A stretch of DNA of 64,000 bases from positions 124,001-188,000 of the forward strand of contig NZ_PYWA01000003.1 in the NCBI RefSeq assembly GCF_003056335.1, given 5' to 3'. Both the position numbers and the translations under genes were made by a program. Shown here piece by piece: positions 17,793-26,476 of this stretch. The first letter of the stretch is position 1. Each line of letters starts with the position of its first letter. This DNA comes from Paracoccus indicus (lineage in GTDB: Bacteria; Pseudomonadota; Alphaproteobacteria; Rhodobacterales; Rhodobacteraceae). The notes under the pieces were generated by a model. That model ran no database searches. It was not told where the DNA came from and worked only from the letters and a program-made list of their open reading frames with translations.

Positions 17793-18937
17793 CAGCTGCG
17801 GACGGCGCTGTAGGCGCGTTGACCCAGTTGCATCACGGCACCCTTCATACGGCCCAGAAAGCCCGCTTCGGGGACGTCCTCGGTGGCGACAAGCGGCGTC
17901 ACCGTGTCGCGGGTGCCGGGGATGGTGACGACCAGCTTGCCGACCTGTTCGCCCTTTGCGATGGGGGCGGGAAGGGGGCTGTCATAGACCACCTCGACCT
18001 TGACCTGATCCTGCGCGCCGGCGGGGACCAGCACGTTGACGCCCTTTTCGCTGGTCAGGCCGACATGGCTGTCGGTGCCCAGCCAGACCGGGGCATCGAC
18101 GACGGTTTCGCCAGCCGGAACAAGGTTCTGCATGGTGAACTGTCGAAACGCCCAGTTGACGATACGCTCGGATTCCTCGGCGCGGGCGCGGTCGCTGTCC
18201 AGACCGCTGATAACAAAGATCACCCGGCGTCCGTCCTGCACGGCCGATCCCACCAGACCATAGCCCGCTTCCTGCGTGTGGCCGGTCTTGAGGCCATCCG
18301 CGCCGATGCCCAGCTTAAGCAGCGGATTGCGGTTGTAGCGGTTCGAGGGGGCGCGATCCTCGTATTGGAACTCGGTCATGCCGAAGAACTCGTAATACTC
18401 GGGGAACTTCTCGATCAGCAGGCGGGCGACGGTGCCCAGATCATGCGTCGACATGCGGTGTTCGGGGTTGGGCCAGCCGTTCGAATTGCGGAAGGTCGAG
18501 TTTTCCAGCCCGAGCTGCTTGCCGCGTTCGGTCATCTGGCGGGCAAAGGCGTCCTCGGTCCCGGCCAGGCCTTCGGCGACGACCACGCAGGCGTCGTTGC
18601 CCGACAGGACGATGATGCCCTTGATCAGCTGTTCGACGGTGGGGCGGTCCAATTCGTTCAGGAACATGGTCGAGCCGCCCATGGCGCGGGCGCGGCTGCT
18701 GACGGGCAGCTGGGTGTCCATCTGGACGCGGCCCTCGTCCAGTGCCTCGAACAGCATGTAGAGGGTCATCAGCTTGGACATCGAGGCGGGCGGGATCGGC
18801 TTGTCGGCATCCTTTTCCATCAGGACCGTGCCCGTCTGCACATCATAGACCCATGCCGAGGTGGCATTGGTGTCGAATGCCTGCGCGGGTGCCGCCAGTG
18901 CCAGCAAGGCTACGACCTTCAGGAAAAATGCGCGCAT
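17792..18937 (-). CDS. D-alanyl-D-alanine carboxypeptidase (penicillin-binding protein 5/6 type)
   Basis: Periplasmic peptidoglycan carboxypeptidase of 381 residues. Signal peptide MRAFFLKVVALLALAAPAQA, then the catalytic SxxK as SMSK (S52, K55), SGN (112-114) and KTG (217-219), all intact. The C-terminal ~100 residues match the PBP5 C-terminal beta domain (TVVDAPVWLGTDSHVGLTSEKGVNVLVP, PLPAPIAKGEQVGKLVV), and the last helix GFLGRMKGAVMQLGQRAYSAV may anchor it to the membrane. It heads the overlapping run that continues into tmk. Confidence 0.93.
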   Translation of the reverse strand: MRAFFLKVVALLALAAPAQAFDTNATSAWVYDVQTGTVLMEKDADKPIPPASMSKLMTLYMLFEALDEGRVQMDTQLPVSSRARAMGGSTMFLNELDRPTVEQLIKGIIVLSGNDACVVVAEGLAGTEDAFARQMTERGKQLGLENSTFRNSNGWPNPEHRMSTHDLGTVARLLIEKFPEYYEFFGMTEFQYEDRAPSNRYNRNPLLKLGIGADGLKTGHTQEAGYGLVGSAVQDGRRVIFVISGLDSDRARAEESERIVNWAFRQFTMQNLVPAGETVVDAPVWLGTDSHVGLTSEKGVNVLVPAGAQDQVKVEVVYDSPLPAPIAKGEQVGKLVVTIPGTRDTVTPLVATEDVPEAGFLGRMKGAVMQLGQRAYSAVRS

Positions 18938-19038
18938 GATATGTCCTCTGCCTCTTTTGGGCAGATGGTTACATCATGACCCCCCGGCCCGCAACGCGCC
19001 CTTCCCGCGATGGGGAAAATTTGATCACCGGTTCCTGT

Positions 19039-19611
19039 TCACTGCCCCACGGCCTGCCGCCAATGCCTGCGGCAGAGCGAGACATAGGTCTCGTTTCCGC
19101 CGACCTGCACCTGCTGGCCTTCGGTGATGGCGCGGCCCTCGGCGTCGCGGCGGATGACCATGGTGGCCTTCTTGCCGCAATGGCAGATGGTGCGCACCTC
19201 GCGCATGTCGTCGGCAAGGGCCAGAAGGGCCGCCGATCCTGGAAACAGCTCGCCCTGGAAATCGACGCGCAGGCCATAGCACATGACGGGCACGCCCAGA
19301 TCGTCGGCCACCCGCGCCAGCTGCCAGACCTGATCGCGGGTCAGGAACTGCGCCTCGTCGATGAAGACGCAGGCGATGCCGGGAATGACGCCAGACGCCA
19401 GCGCGAAAAGGTCGGTCCCCTCGTCGAAGACCTGCGCCTCGTCGGCGATGCCGATGCGGCTGGCGATGCGGGCAGTGCCCGCGCGGCTGTCCAGCGCCGC
19501 CGTCAGCAGCAGCGTCTGCATCCCGCGTTCGCGGTAGTTGTAGGACGCCTGCAGCAGCATCGTGCTTTTGCCCGCGTTCATGGTCGAGTAGTTGAAATAG
19601 AGCTTGGCCAT
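19039..19611 (-). CDS. tdk: Thymidine kinase (type II)
   Basis: Salvage enzyme phosphorylating thymidine, 190 residues. P-loop FNYSTMNAGKSTMLLQASYNYRERGM, Walker B-like FIDEAQFLTRDQVWQL, GLRVDFQGELFPGSAALLALAD, and zinc cysteines in ICHCGKKAT and LCRRHW. It is divergent from the Bcr/CflA exporter gene, about 100 bases upstream of dac on the same strand. Confidence 0.95.
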   Translation of the reverse strand: MAKLYFNYSTMNAGKSTMLLQASYNYRERGMQTLLLTAALDSRAGTARIASRIGIADEAQVFDEGTDLFALASGVIPGIACVFIDEAQFLTRDQVWQLARVADDLGVPVMCYGLRVDFQGELFPGSAALLALADDMREVRTICHCGKKATMVIRRDAEGRAITEGQQVQVGGNETYVSLCRRHWRQAVGQ

Positions 19612-19735
19612 CCGTCAGCCCATAGCGCCGTCCCGGGCGGCCATCAAGGTTGCCCTGACGCGGCGCGCATGTCAGAACCACGGGTGTCGGCAGATCCGGC
19701 CCATTTCCATCAACCGAATTTTCACAAGGTCAGCC

Positions 19736-20932
19736 ATGATGCGTGATCCCTTCTTCCGCATGGCCCTGGTGCTGGGCCTTCTGTCCGCCGTCGGCCCCTT
19801 TGCCATCGACATGTATCTGCCCGCGCTGCCCGAGGTGGCGCGCGATCTGCGGACCTCCGAGGCGGGCGCGGCGCTGACGCTGACGGCCTATTTCCTGGTC
19901 TTCGGGCTGGCGCAGATGATCTATGGCCCGATGGCGGACGCGCTTGGTCGCAAGCGGCCGCTGATGATCGGGGTCGGGGTGTTCAGCATCGCGACCATCG
20001 CCGCCTCGATGGCGCCGACACTTGGCTGGCTGATCGCCGCGCGGGCGGTGCAGGGCTTGGGTGCTGCGGCGCTGATGGCGGTGCCGCGCGCGGTCATCCG
20101 CGACGTGGCGACCGGACCCGCGGCCGCGCGGATGATGGCGGCGATCATGATCGTGATCTCGATCTCGCCCATGCTGGCGCCGCTGACCGGATCGCTGGTC
20201 CTGGCATGGGGCGGCTGGCGCGAGATCTTTGCCGTGCTGGCCGTCGCATCGATCCTCAGTTTCGGCCTGATCGTCCTTGCCCTGCCCGAGACCCTGCCGC
20301 CCGAACGCCGACATCCGGTGCGCGGCGCCGTCATGTGGGCGGGTGCCAAGCGCCTGCTGTCGGATCGCCGCTTCATGGGGCTGACCATGATCGGAGGCTT
20401 CGGCATGGCCAGCTTCTTCGTGTTCCTCTCCAGCGCCAGCTTCGTCTATACGCAGCAATATGGCCTCAGCCCCACGGGCTTTTCGCTGGCCTTCGCGGCC
20501 AATGCCATCGGCTTCTTCAGCGCATCGCAATTTGCGGGACGGCTGGCAGAGCGTTTCGGGATGGAGCGGGTGATCTCGATCGCGATCACCGGTTTTGCGG
20601 GAATGGCGCTGCTGACCACGCTGGTCGTCTGGTCGGGGTTTAACGCGCTGCCGGTGGTGATGGCGGGGCTGTTCCTGTCCTATGCCTTCCTGGGGCTGGT
20701 CATGCCCACCGCCATGGTGATGTCGCTGGACCCGCATCCCGATATCGCGGGGCTGGCATCCTCGCTTGGGGGGACGTTCCAGATGCTGACGGGCGGTCTG
20801 ATGATCGCGCTGACGGGGCCGTTCATGAACAACACCGCATCGACCATGGTGCCGGCCATTGCGACCTGCGCGGGTCTGGCATGGGCCACGGCGGCGCTGT
20901 CCCTGCCGAGGCTGCGCCTGCGCGCGGCCTGA
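19736..20932 (+). CDS. Bcr/CflA family multidrug efflux MFS transporter
   Basis: Major facilitator of about 398 residues with 12 predicted helices. It has the Bcr/CflA opening LLSAVGPFAIDMYLPALPEVARDLRTSEAGAALTLTAYFLVFGLAQMIYGPMADALGRKRPLMIG, containing the MFS motif A, and RAVQGLGAAALMAVPRAVIRDVATG (motif C-like). I chose ATG 19736, the first of a tandem ATGATG, because the protein then starts right at the first helix. The substrate (drug, sulfonamide, bicyclomycin-like) is unknown. It ends at a bidirectional terminator. Confidence 0.9.
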   Translation: MMRDPFFRMALVLGLLSAVGPFAIDMYLPALPEVARDLRTSEAGAALTLTAYFLVFGLAQMIYGPMADALGRKRPLMIGVGVFSIATIAASMAPTLGWLIAARAVQGLGAAALMAVPRAVIRDVATGPAAARMMAAIMIVISISPMLAPLTGSLVLAWGGWREIFAVLAVASILSFGLIVLALPETLPPERRHPVRGAVMWAGAKRLLSDRRFMGLTMIGGFGMASFFVFLSSASFVYTQQYGLSPTGFSLAFAANAIGFFSASQFAGRLAERFGMERVISIAITGFAGMALLTTLVVWSGFNALPVVMAGLFLSYAFLGLVMPTAMVMSLDPHPDIAGLASSLGGTFQMLTGGLMIALTGPFMNNTASTMVPAIATCAGLAWATAALSLPRLRLRAA

Positions 20933-20942
20933 AGGCTGCATG

Positions 20943-20981
20943 AAAAAAGGGCCGCAGGATGCTGATCCTGCGGCCCTTTTT
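20943..20981. terminator. Bidirectional terminator between the exporter and rhlE-type genes
   Basis: GGGCCGCAGGAT (20949-20960) and ATCCTGCGGCCC (20965-20976) form a perfect 12-bp stem with a GCTG loop. Six A precede it and five T follow, so it can stop transcription from both converging genes. Confidence 0.95.
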
Positions 20982-20997
20982 CATTCCTGCTGATGCC

Positions 20998-22362
20998 TCA
21001 GGCCTGACGGCCTTTCGGCGCACGCGAGGGGCGGCGTGCGGGGCGCTTGTTGCCGCCGTTGTCCGGACCGCCGAACTTGCGACCGCGCTGCGGGCCGCCT
21101 GCAGGGGGCGCACCGAAGGGAACCTCTCCGCCGATGACGGGGATGGCGTTCTTCATCGCCTTCTCGATGGCGCGCAGCTCGCCGACCTCGGCCGGGGCGC
21201 AGAAGGCCACGGCGCGACCGTCGCGACCGGCACGCGCGGTGCGGCCGATGCGGTGGACATAGTTTTCCGGCACGTTCGGCAGGTCGTAGTTGTAGACATG
21301 CGCCACCTCGGGGATATCCAACCCGCGGGCTGCCACGTCGGTGGCGACCAGGACCTTGATCTCGCCCTTGCGGAAGGATTCCAGCGCGCGTTCACGCTGG
21401 CCCTGGCTCTTGTTGCCGTGGATCGCGGCGACAGCGAAGCCCCATTTGTCCAGCAGCTTCGAAAGTTTCTCGCAACCATGCTTGGTGCGGCCGAAGACCA
21501 TCGACAATTCGCCGGTGTGCTTGGACATGTATTCGGCCAGCAGGGTGGCCTTGTCGCCCTGGCTGACGAAATGGACGCCCTGTTCGATCTTCTTGGCGGC
21601 CTGACCCGGAGGGTTCACGGCGACCTTGACCGGGTTCGTCAGATAGGTGTCCGACAGTTCCTGCATCAGCTTCGGCATGGTGGCCGAGAACATCAGCGTC
21701 TGGCGTTCGCGCGGCAGCATCCGCGCGATCTTGCGCAGGGTGTGGATGAAGCCGATGTCCAGCATCTGGTCAGCCTCGTCCAGCACCAGATAGGTGGTGG
21801 CCTCGAGGCTGATGGCGCGACGCTCGATCAGGTCCATCAGGCGGCCGGGGGTGGCGATCAGCACGTCGACGCCGCGCGACAAACGCTCGGTCTGCACGTT
21901 GATCGAGGCACCGCCCACCACGCGATAGCTGCGGATCGGCGTGCCTTCGGCATAGGCGTCGATGTTGGTGGCGATCTGAGTGGCCAGTTCGCGGGTCGGC
22001 GCAAGGATCAGCGCGCGGCAGGTGCGCGGGTCGGGTTTCTTGCCGTATTTGATCAGGCGGGTCAGCATCGGCAGGCCGAAGGCGGCGGTCTTGCCGGTGC
22101 CGGTCTGCGCCAGGCCCAGCACGTCACGACCCTCGACGATGGCGGGGATGCCCTGTTCCTGGATCGGAGTGGGCGATTTAAGGCCCATCGCGTCGATGTT
22201 CGAATTGATGCGGTGGTCGATGCCCATATCGGCAAAGGGACCGGTGGCCAGCGGATCGCGGGCGGGGGCGCGGCGGCCTTCGTTGGCCATGGCTTGCGGC
22301 GACAGGCGGGGGGCGGATTTGCCGCCACGGTTCGGGCGGCGGCGGGTGTTGGTCTGTTCCAT
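20998..22362 (-). CDS. rhlE: DEAD-box ATP-dependent RNA helicase, RhlE group
   Basis: RNA helicase of about 454 residues. Motifs: FADMGIDHRINSNIDAMGLKSPTPIQEQGIP (Q motif), AQTGTGKT, APTRELATQIATN, GGASINVQTERL, ATPGRLMDL, VLDEADQMLDIGFIHTLRKI, FSATMP, VATDVAARGLDIPEVAHVYNYDLP and YVHRIGRTARAGRDG. The tail is short, basic and glycine-rich. ATG 22362 (MEQTNTRRRPNR) is preferred; the TTG just before it is also in frame. The untranslated leader is long and carries a large inverted repeat, which suggests structure-dependent or cold-linked control (inference). Confidence 0.9.
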   Translation of the reverse strand: MEQTNTRRRPNRGGKSAPRLSPQAMANEGRRAPARDPLATGPFADMGIDHRINSNIDAMGLKSPTPIQEQGIPAIVEGRDVLGLAQTGTGKTAAFGLPMLTRLIKYGKKPDPRTCRALILAPTRELATQIATNIDAYAEGTPIRSYRVVGGASINVQTERLSRGVDVLIATPGRLMDLIERRAISLEATTYLVLDEADQMLDIGFIHTLRKIARMLPRERQTLMFSATMPKLMQELSDTYLTNPVKVAVNPPGQAAKKIEQGVHFVSQGDKATLLAEYMSKHTGELSMVFGRTKHGCEKLSKLLDKWGFAVAAIHGNKSQGQRERALESFRKGEIKVLVATDVAARGLDIPEVAHVYNYDLPNVPENYVHRIGRTARAGRDGRAVAFCAPAEVGELRAIEKAMKNAIPVIGGEVPFGAPPAGGPQRGRKFGGPDNGGNKRPARRPSRAPKGRQA

Positions 22363-22378
22363 CAAGGACTTTCAAGCC

Positions 22379-22472
22379 ATGCATCCCTCGTATCGGACGC
22401 AAAGGCATGGGCCGCGCAAACGATGTCGCGGCGTATTGCAGGGGTGCAGGCGAGATACGAGGGTGCCTGCAT
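22379..22472 (-). repeat. Long inverted repeat in the rhlE leader
   Basis: ATGCATCCCTCGTATC (22379-22394) and GATACGAGGGTGCCTGCAT (22454-22472) are complementary, with a perfect core of ten pairs (CCCTCGTATC/GATACGAGGG) and further pairing across a three-base bulge. In the minus-strand transcript this forms a stem with a ~59-base loop, ending 17 bases before the helicase ATG. Confidence 0.65.
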
Positions 22473-22591
22473 GCCTCCCCGCGTGAATGGGAAACTGGAA
22501 TGGGTATCGCCGCCATGACAAGCGATGCTTGCGACTGCTCACGCGGCAGCGGTTGGCGATGGGGTGCAGATGGGGCAGCCTGCCCCGAAAG

Positions 22592-23041
22592 TCAAGCGCG
22601 GTCTGCGCTGTCCAGCCAGATGGTGACCGGCCCGTCGTTCAGCAGCGACACCTTCATGTCGGCACCAAAGCGCCCGGTTTCGACCGCGATCCCCTGCGCG
22701 CGCAGGCTTTCGGCAAAGCGCCGATACAGCCTTTCCCCCAGTTCGGGGACTGCTGCCTGCGAAAAACCGGGGCGGTTGCCGCTGCGCAGATCGGCGGCCA
22801 GCGTGAATTGGCTGACCACCAGCGCCGCACCGCCGGTATCGGCCAGGGCGCGGTTCATCCGACCCTGATAGTCGCGGAAGATGCGCAGCTTGGCGACACG
22901 GGCGGCCATCTTGTCGGCCGCGGCCTCGTCATCGCGCTGCATGGCGCAGACCAGCAGCAGCAAACCTTCGCCGATCTGGCCGATGATGTCGCCATCCACC
23001 CTGACCGAGGCCTCCAAGACGCGTTGGACAAGAACTCTCAT
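22592..23041 (-). CDS. dtd: D-aminoacyl-tRNA deacylase
   Basis: Hydrolyses D-aminoacyl-tRNA, a quality-control step in translation. The 149 residues show all family marks: [75 protein letters not shown] (the SQFTL substrate motif), and the C-terminal [21 protein letters not shown] containing the NxGPxT motif. It follows a small membrane protein gene and lies 229 bases upstream of rhlE on the same strand. Confidence 0.95.
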   Translation of the reverse strand: MRVLVQRVLEASVRVDGDIIGQIGEGLLLLVCAMQRDDEAAADKMAARVAKLRIFRDYQGRMNRALADTGGAALVVSQFTLAADLRSGNRPGFSQAAVPELGERLYRRFAESLRAQGIAVETGRFGADMKVSLLNDGPVTIWLDSADRA

Positions 23042-23058
23042 CTCGGTTTCCCTTCGGG

Positions 23059-23286
23059 TCAGGGGGCCAGGAAAATGCCGACGACGACCATCATCAGTCC
23101 GATGCAGGATGCCGCCAGCGCGCCCATGTTCACGGCCAGCACCTTGCGCATGCGGACGCGCAGGGTTTCATCGTCCAGTCCCTGCGCCTTGGCGCGCGCG
23201 ACCGTCCAGATGCACCAGACCAATGCGGCAAGGCCCACGACGGTCAGCGCAGCACCCGTCCAGATCAGCCAATCGAAAATCGTCAT
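23059..23286 (-). CDS. Small two-helix membrane protein, unknown function
   Basis: Hypothetical protein of 75 residues. ATG 23286 ([14 protein letters not shown]) is preferred because GGGGA lies at ribosome-binding distance and the protein starts directly with a membrane segment; a longer reading would add a poor N-terminus. Two hydrophobic helices ([22 protein letters not shown] and [26 protein letters not shown]) flank a charged cytoplasmic or periplasmic loop [16 protein letters not shown]. It ends 17 bases before dtd, so the two are probably cotranscribed. I do not recognise a named family. Confidence 0.75.
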   Translation of the reverse strand: MTIFDWLIWTGAALTVVGLAALVWCIWTVARAKAQGLDDETLRVRMRKVLAVNMGALAASCIGLMMVVVGIFLAP

Positions 23287-23390
23287 GTCGCATCCCCTCG
23301 TATTCACGCCTCGCGCCGCCCTAGCGGCGATTGCACCCCGCAACAAGACCGCCTAACACATCGTCCAAAAGCTCAGGAAGGAAGAATGAC

Positions 23391-23642
23391 ATGTCGGACG
23401 ATCAAGCCTATGGCGTGGCCGCAGACGAACTGCGCCAGTTCATCGAACAGTTCGAACAGCTGGAAGCCGAAAAGAAGGACATCGCCGAACAGCAGAAGGA
23501 AATCATGTCCGAGGCGAAGGCCCGCGGATACGACACCAAGGTGATGAAGAAGATCATCGCCCTGCGTAAACGCGACCGCGACGATATCGCCGAGGAGGAA
23601 GCCATCCTCGAGATGTACAAGACCGCCCTGGGCATGGGCTGA
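23391..23642 (+). CDS. gapR: DUF2312 / GapR-family nucleoid-associated protein
   Basis: Small coiled protein of 83 residues. In Caulobacter, GapR binds overtwisted AT-rich DNA and assists replication. The sequence ADELRQFIEQFEQLEAEKKDIAEQQKEIMSEAKARGYDTKVMKKIIALRKRDRDDIAEEEAILEMYKTALG matches the family over its full length: an N-terminal coiled coil, then the basic KVMKKIIALRKRDR segment that contacts DNA. ATG 23391 has AGGAAGGAAG upstream; an out-of-frame ATG lies five bases earlier. It is divergent from the small membrane protein gene. Confidence 0.9.
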   Translation: MSDDQAYGVAADELRQFIEQFEQLEAEKKDIAEQQKEIMSEAKARGYDTKVMKKIIALRKRDRDDIAEEEAILEMYKTALGMG

Positions 23643-23647
23643 TCCAA

Positions 23648-23672
23648 GGGGCCGGGGCGTCGTCCCGGCCCC
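23648..23672. terminator. Strong GC hairpin between convergent genes
   Basis: GGGGCCGGG (23648-23656) pairs with CCCGGCCCC (23664-23672) around a short loop, six bases after the gapR-type stop and before the convergent unknown gene. There is no clear T-run, so it is a probable rather than classical terminator. Confidence 0.6.
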
Positions 23673-23691
23673 CAGTCCCGTACGGCGTCCC

Positions 23692-24567
23692 TTACGGCAT
23701 GATGAATTCGACGCCCGGCAGCACGGCGATTTCCGCCACATCCGCGCGATAGTTGTCGGTCACCTGATCGACGATTTCCTGCGTCCAACCTGGCAGCTCG
23801 ATGACCTGGTCCAGCGTGCCGGGCAGGGCGTGCTTCTGCAGCACGTCACCATAGATCTGGCGCCGCTGCGTGACCGAGACCTGGTCCTGGATGCCCATCG
23901 CGTCGCGCAGCCGGGCGATGCCGATGTCGCCAAGGATCTCATGCATGTAAAGCAACCCGCCAGACAGCGGCACATTGGCGGGCAGGCCGCCGACGATGCG
24001 CACGATCTCGGGCCAGATGAGGGCAACATCCTCGTGGCACCAGACGACCATGCGGCGGCCCTGCGCGGCGCGGACCAGGTTCTGGATCGCCGTCCGCCAG
24101 CGCAGCTGCAGCGGATGGCAGCCCTGCATCAGGGCAGTGTAGTCGCCCCCCGCCACCTGCGGCAGGATATCGCTCAGCAGCGTGGCGGGATTGCGCAATG
24201 CGACGTAGAATTCCGCCTGCGCCGAGGGGAACAGCCGCGCCAGCGCCGCCGCCCGCGCGCCCATCTGCGGATAAAGCCCGTCCCGACCCACCGCACGACC
24301 CGGCGCCCCCATGAAGGTCGGCGTGGACATCACCACCCGCGACGTGTGGTCGCTGTCCAGCATGGCGTCCAGCATGATCTGTTCCATCTCGACGGTGGCC
24401 GAGCCGCCGTCCAGCGACTTCAACGCCTCGTCGAACATGCCGCGATGGCGGTTCGGGGTCACGACCTCGGTCCCGGCCTTCTGCAGCGCGGATCGGTTGT
24501 TCAGCAGGGTCTTGAGCAGCCGGTCACCGTCAGTGGCGTGAACGCCCATGTGAAAAACCATCTGCAT
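23692..24567 (-). CDS. Conserved hypothetical protein, possible sulfotransferase-like fold
   Basis: A 291-residue soluble protein that I cannot assign firmly. The start MQMVFHMGVHATDGDRLLKTLLNNRSALQKAGTEVVTP resembles the opening beta-strand and helix of sulfotransferase-like proteins (HIGxHKTGTxxLQ type), but the PAPS-binding KTGT is replaced by HATDGD. Other segments, ARLFPSAQAEFYVALRNPATLLSDILPQ and GRRMVVWCHEDVALIWPEIVRIV, also fit that fold. There is no signal peptide or membrane segment. It is divergent from the iron-type permease gene with 106 bases between. A degenerate, non-catalytic sulfotransferase relative is my best inference. Confidence 0.6.
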   Translation of the reverse strand: MQMVFHMGVHATDGDRLLKTLLNNRSALQKAGTEVVTPNRHRGMFDEALKSLDGGSATVEMEQIMLDAMLDSDHTSRVVMSTPTFMGAPGRAVGRDGLYPQMGARAAALARLFPSAQAEFYVALRNPATLLSDILPQVAGGDYTALMQGCHPLQLRWRTAIQNLVRAAQGRRMVVWCHEDVALIWPEIVRIVGGLPANVPLSGGLLYMHEILGDIGIARLRDAMGIQDQVSVTQRRQIYGDVLQKHALPGTLDQVIELPGWTQEIVDQVTDNYRADVAEIAVLPGVEFIMP

Positions 24568-24627
24568 CGTCGCTGTCCCGTCTTGTCATTGGCGCGCCCT
24601 TGCGGCCCGCTTTCGGGTGCAGATTAC

Positions 24628-24644
24628 CTGTCCGCCGTGGACAG
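24628..24644. promoter_or_regulatory. Operator-like palindrome before the iron-type permease gene
   Basis: CTGTCC-GCCGT-GGACAG is a perfect 6-bp inverted repeat with a five-base centre. It is in the divergent intergenic region, about 30 bases before the permease ATG and 60 bases from the divergent gene. It could bind a dimeric repressor; it does not match a Fur box that I can recognise. Confidence 0.4.
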
Positions 24645-24673
24645 TCAAACCGCTTTGGCATATCGCAACCGGC

Positions 24674-26377
24674 ATGACCAGCACCGCCTCAGACCGAACG
24701 CCCCGGCGCCGTCACGACACCGCCCTGCGACAGGGGGGTGGCATGGGCTGGTCCCTGGCCGCCGTCATCGTGGCCGCACTTGTGCTGATGCCGGTGCTGG
24801 CGGTGGTCTGGATCGCCGCCAATCCGACCGACAACATCTGGCCGCATCTGCTGTCCACGGTGATGCCGCGATACTTCGGAAATACGGTCATCCTGGCCGT
24901 GGGGACGGGGGCCCTGGCTGCGGCGATGGGCACCGGTTCGGCCTGGCTGGTCAGCATGTACGACTTTCCCGGACGGCGCTGGTTGCAATGGCTGTTGCTG
25001 CTGCCCCTGGCGGTGCCGGCCTATATCGGGGCCTATGCGCTGGCGGATTTCCTCGATTACTCGGGCCCGGTGCAGATCGCGCTGCGGGGCTGGTTCGGGT
25101 GGGAAACCGCCCGCGACTACTGGTTCCCGCGCATCAGATCGCTGGAGGCCGCGGTGGTCGTCATGGCGGCGGCGCAGGCGCCCTATGTCTATCTGCTGAC
25201 GCGCGCAGCGCTGCATGAACAATCGGGCAGCGCCTACGAGGTCGCCCGCGCCCTTGGCACCGGCCCTTGGGGGCTGTTCCGCCGCGTGGGGCTGCCGCTG
25301 GCGCGTCCGGCCATCGTGGCGGGTTCGGCCATCGCCATGATGGAGGCCGTCGCCGATTACGGCGTCGTCAGCTATTTCGGCGTCCAGACGCTGAACACCG
25401 GCATCTTCACCACCTGGCTTGAACGCCGCAATGCCGGCGGGGCCGCGCAGATCGCCTGCGTCATCCTGCTGATCGTCGTCGTTCTGGCCTTGTGGGAACG
25501 CTTTGGCCGCCGGAACGCCCGCTATCACCAAAGCGCCCGCCAGCCGCGCCCCATCCAGCGTCAGCGGTTGTCGCTGGTGCCGGGCCTGGGGGCGATGCTG
25601 GCCTGCATCCTGCCATTCGCCATGGGGTTCGTGCTGCCGGTGGGGGTGATCCTGTCCTATGCGCTGGCCTATCCCGAAGGCTGGGTATCGCCGGGGCTGG
25701 GCAAGGCCGCATGGCACACGGTCAGTCTGGGCGCGATGGCGGCGGTTCTGACGGTCACGATGGCGCTGGTCATGGTCTATGGCACGCGGCTGTCGGGACG
25801 GGCGCTGCCGCGCCTGCTGCAGCCGGTGACGACGGTCGGCTATGCCGCGCCGGGGGCGGTGCTGGCGGTGGGCATCCTGATCCCGCTGGCGGCGCTGGAT
25901 CACCGTCTGGCCGACGCATGGCTGGCGCTGACCGGCACCGATCCGGGGCTGATGCTGACCGGCACGGGGGCGGCGATCGTCTTCGCCTATACGGTGCGCT
26001 TCTTCGCCATCGGGCAGGGCGCCATCGACGGGGCCTTCACGCGCGTTTCGCCATCCCTGCCGATGGCTGCGCGATCCTTGGGACGCGATAATGCGGGCGT
26101 GCTGCGCGACGTCTATCTGCCGCTGATGCGCGGATCGGTGGGGGCGGCGCTGCTGCTGGTCTTCGTCGATTGCGTCAAGGAGCTGCCCGCCACGCTGCTG
26201 CTGCGGCCCTTCAATTACGAAACGCTGGCCACCCGCACCCATGAACGCGCCAGTCTTGAGGATCTGGGCAATGCCGCCCCCGCCGCCCTGGTCGTGATGG
26301 CCGTGGGCATCCTGGCGGTCGCGCTTCTGGCACGGACCAACCTCGGTGGTCGCAAGGATGACTTGCGCAAGCCGTGA
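24674..26377 (+). CDS. Iron(III)-type ABC transporter permease, fused two-domain (FbpB/SfuB-like)
   Basis: Inner-membrane permease of about 567 residues with two homologous six-helix halves, the arrangement of FbpB/SfuB proteins. Each half has an EAA coupling loop: AYEVARALGTGPWGLFRRVGLPLARPAIVAGSAIAMMEAVADYG in the first, and PMAARSLGRDNAGVLRDVYLPLMRGSVGAALLLVFVDCVKELPATLLLRPFNYETLATRTHE in the second, the latter strongly typical of iron permeases. I chose ATG 24674 (MTSTASDRTPRRRHD). No binding protein or ATPase gene is adjacent, so its partners must be elsewhere. tRNA-Thr follows 24 bases after the stop. Confidence 0.88.
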   Translation: MTSTASDRTPRRRHDTALRQGGGMGWSLAAVIVAALVLMPVLAVVWIAANPTDNIWPHLLSTVMPRYFGNTVILAVGTGALAAAMGTGSAWLVSMYDFPGRRWLQWLLLLPLAVPAYIGAYALADFLDYSGPVQIALRGWFGWETARDYWFPRIRSLEAAVVVMAAAQAPYVYLLTRAALHEQSGSAYEVARALGTGPWGLFRRVGLPLARPAIVAGSAIAMMEAVADYGVVSYFGVQTLNTGIFTTWLERRNAGGAAQIACVILLIVVVLALWERFGRRNARYHQSARQPRPIQRQRLSLVPGLGAMLACILPFAMGFVLPVGVILSYALAYPEGWVSPGLGKAAWHTVSLGAMAAVLTVTMALVMVYGTRLSGRALPRLLQPVTTVGYAAPGAVLAVGILIPLAALDHRLADAWLALTGTDPGLMLTGTGAAIVFAYTVRFFAIGQGAIDGAFTRVSPSLPMAARSLGRDNAGVLRDVYLPLMRGSVGAALLLVFVDCVKELPATLLLRPFNYETLATRTHERASLEDLGNAAPAALVVMAVGILAVALLARTNLGGRKDDLRKP

Positions 26378-26401
26378 ACGCGCGATATTTGCAACGGGAA
26401 T

Positions 26402-26476
26402 GCCGGCTTAGCTCAGTGGTAGAGCGTCTGATTTGTAATCAGGGGGCCGGGGGTTCAAATCCCTCAGCCGGCACCA
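26402..26476 (+). tRNA. tRNA-Thr (anticodon TGT)
   Basis: Full cloverleaf: acceptor GCCGGCT (26402-26408) pairs with AGCCGGC (26466-26472), the D arm contains GCTCAGTGGTAGAGC, the anticodon stem TCTGA/TCAGG holds a loop with TGT at 26434-26436, and the T arm GGGGGTTCAAATCCCTC is canonical. The discriminator is A and the CCA end is encoded. It reads ACA/ACG-type threonine codons. Confidence 0.98.
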
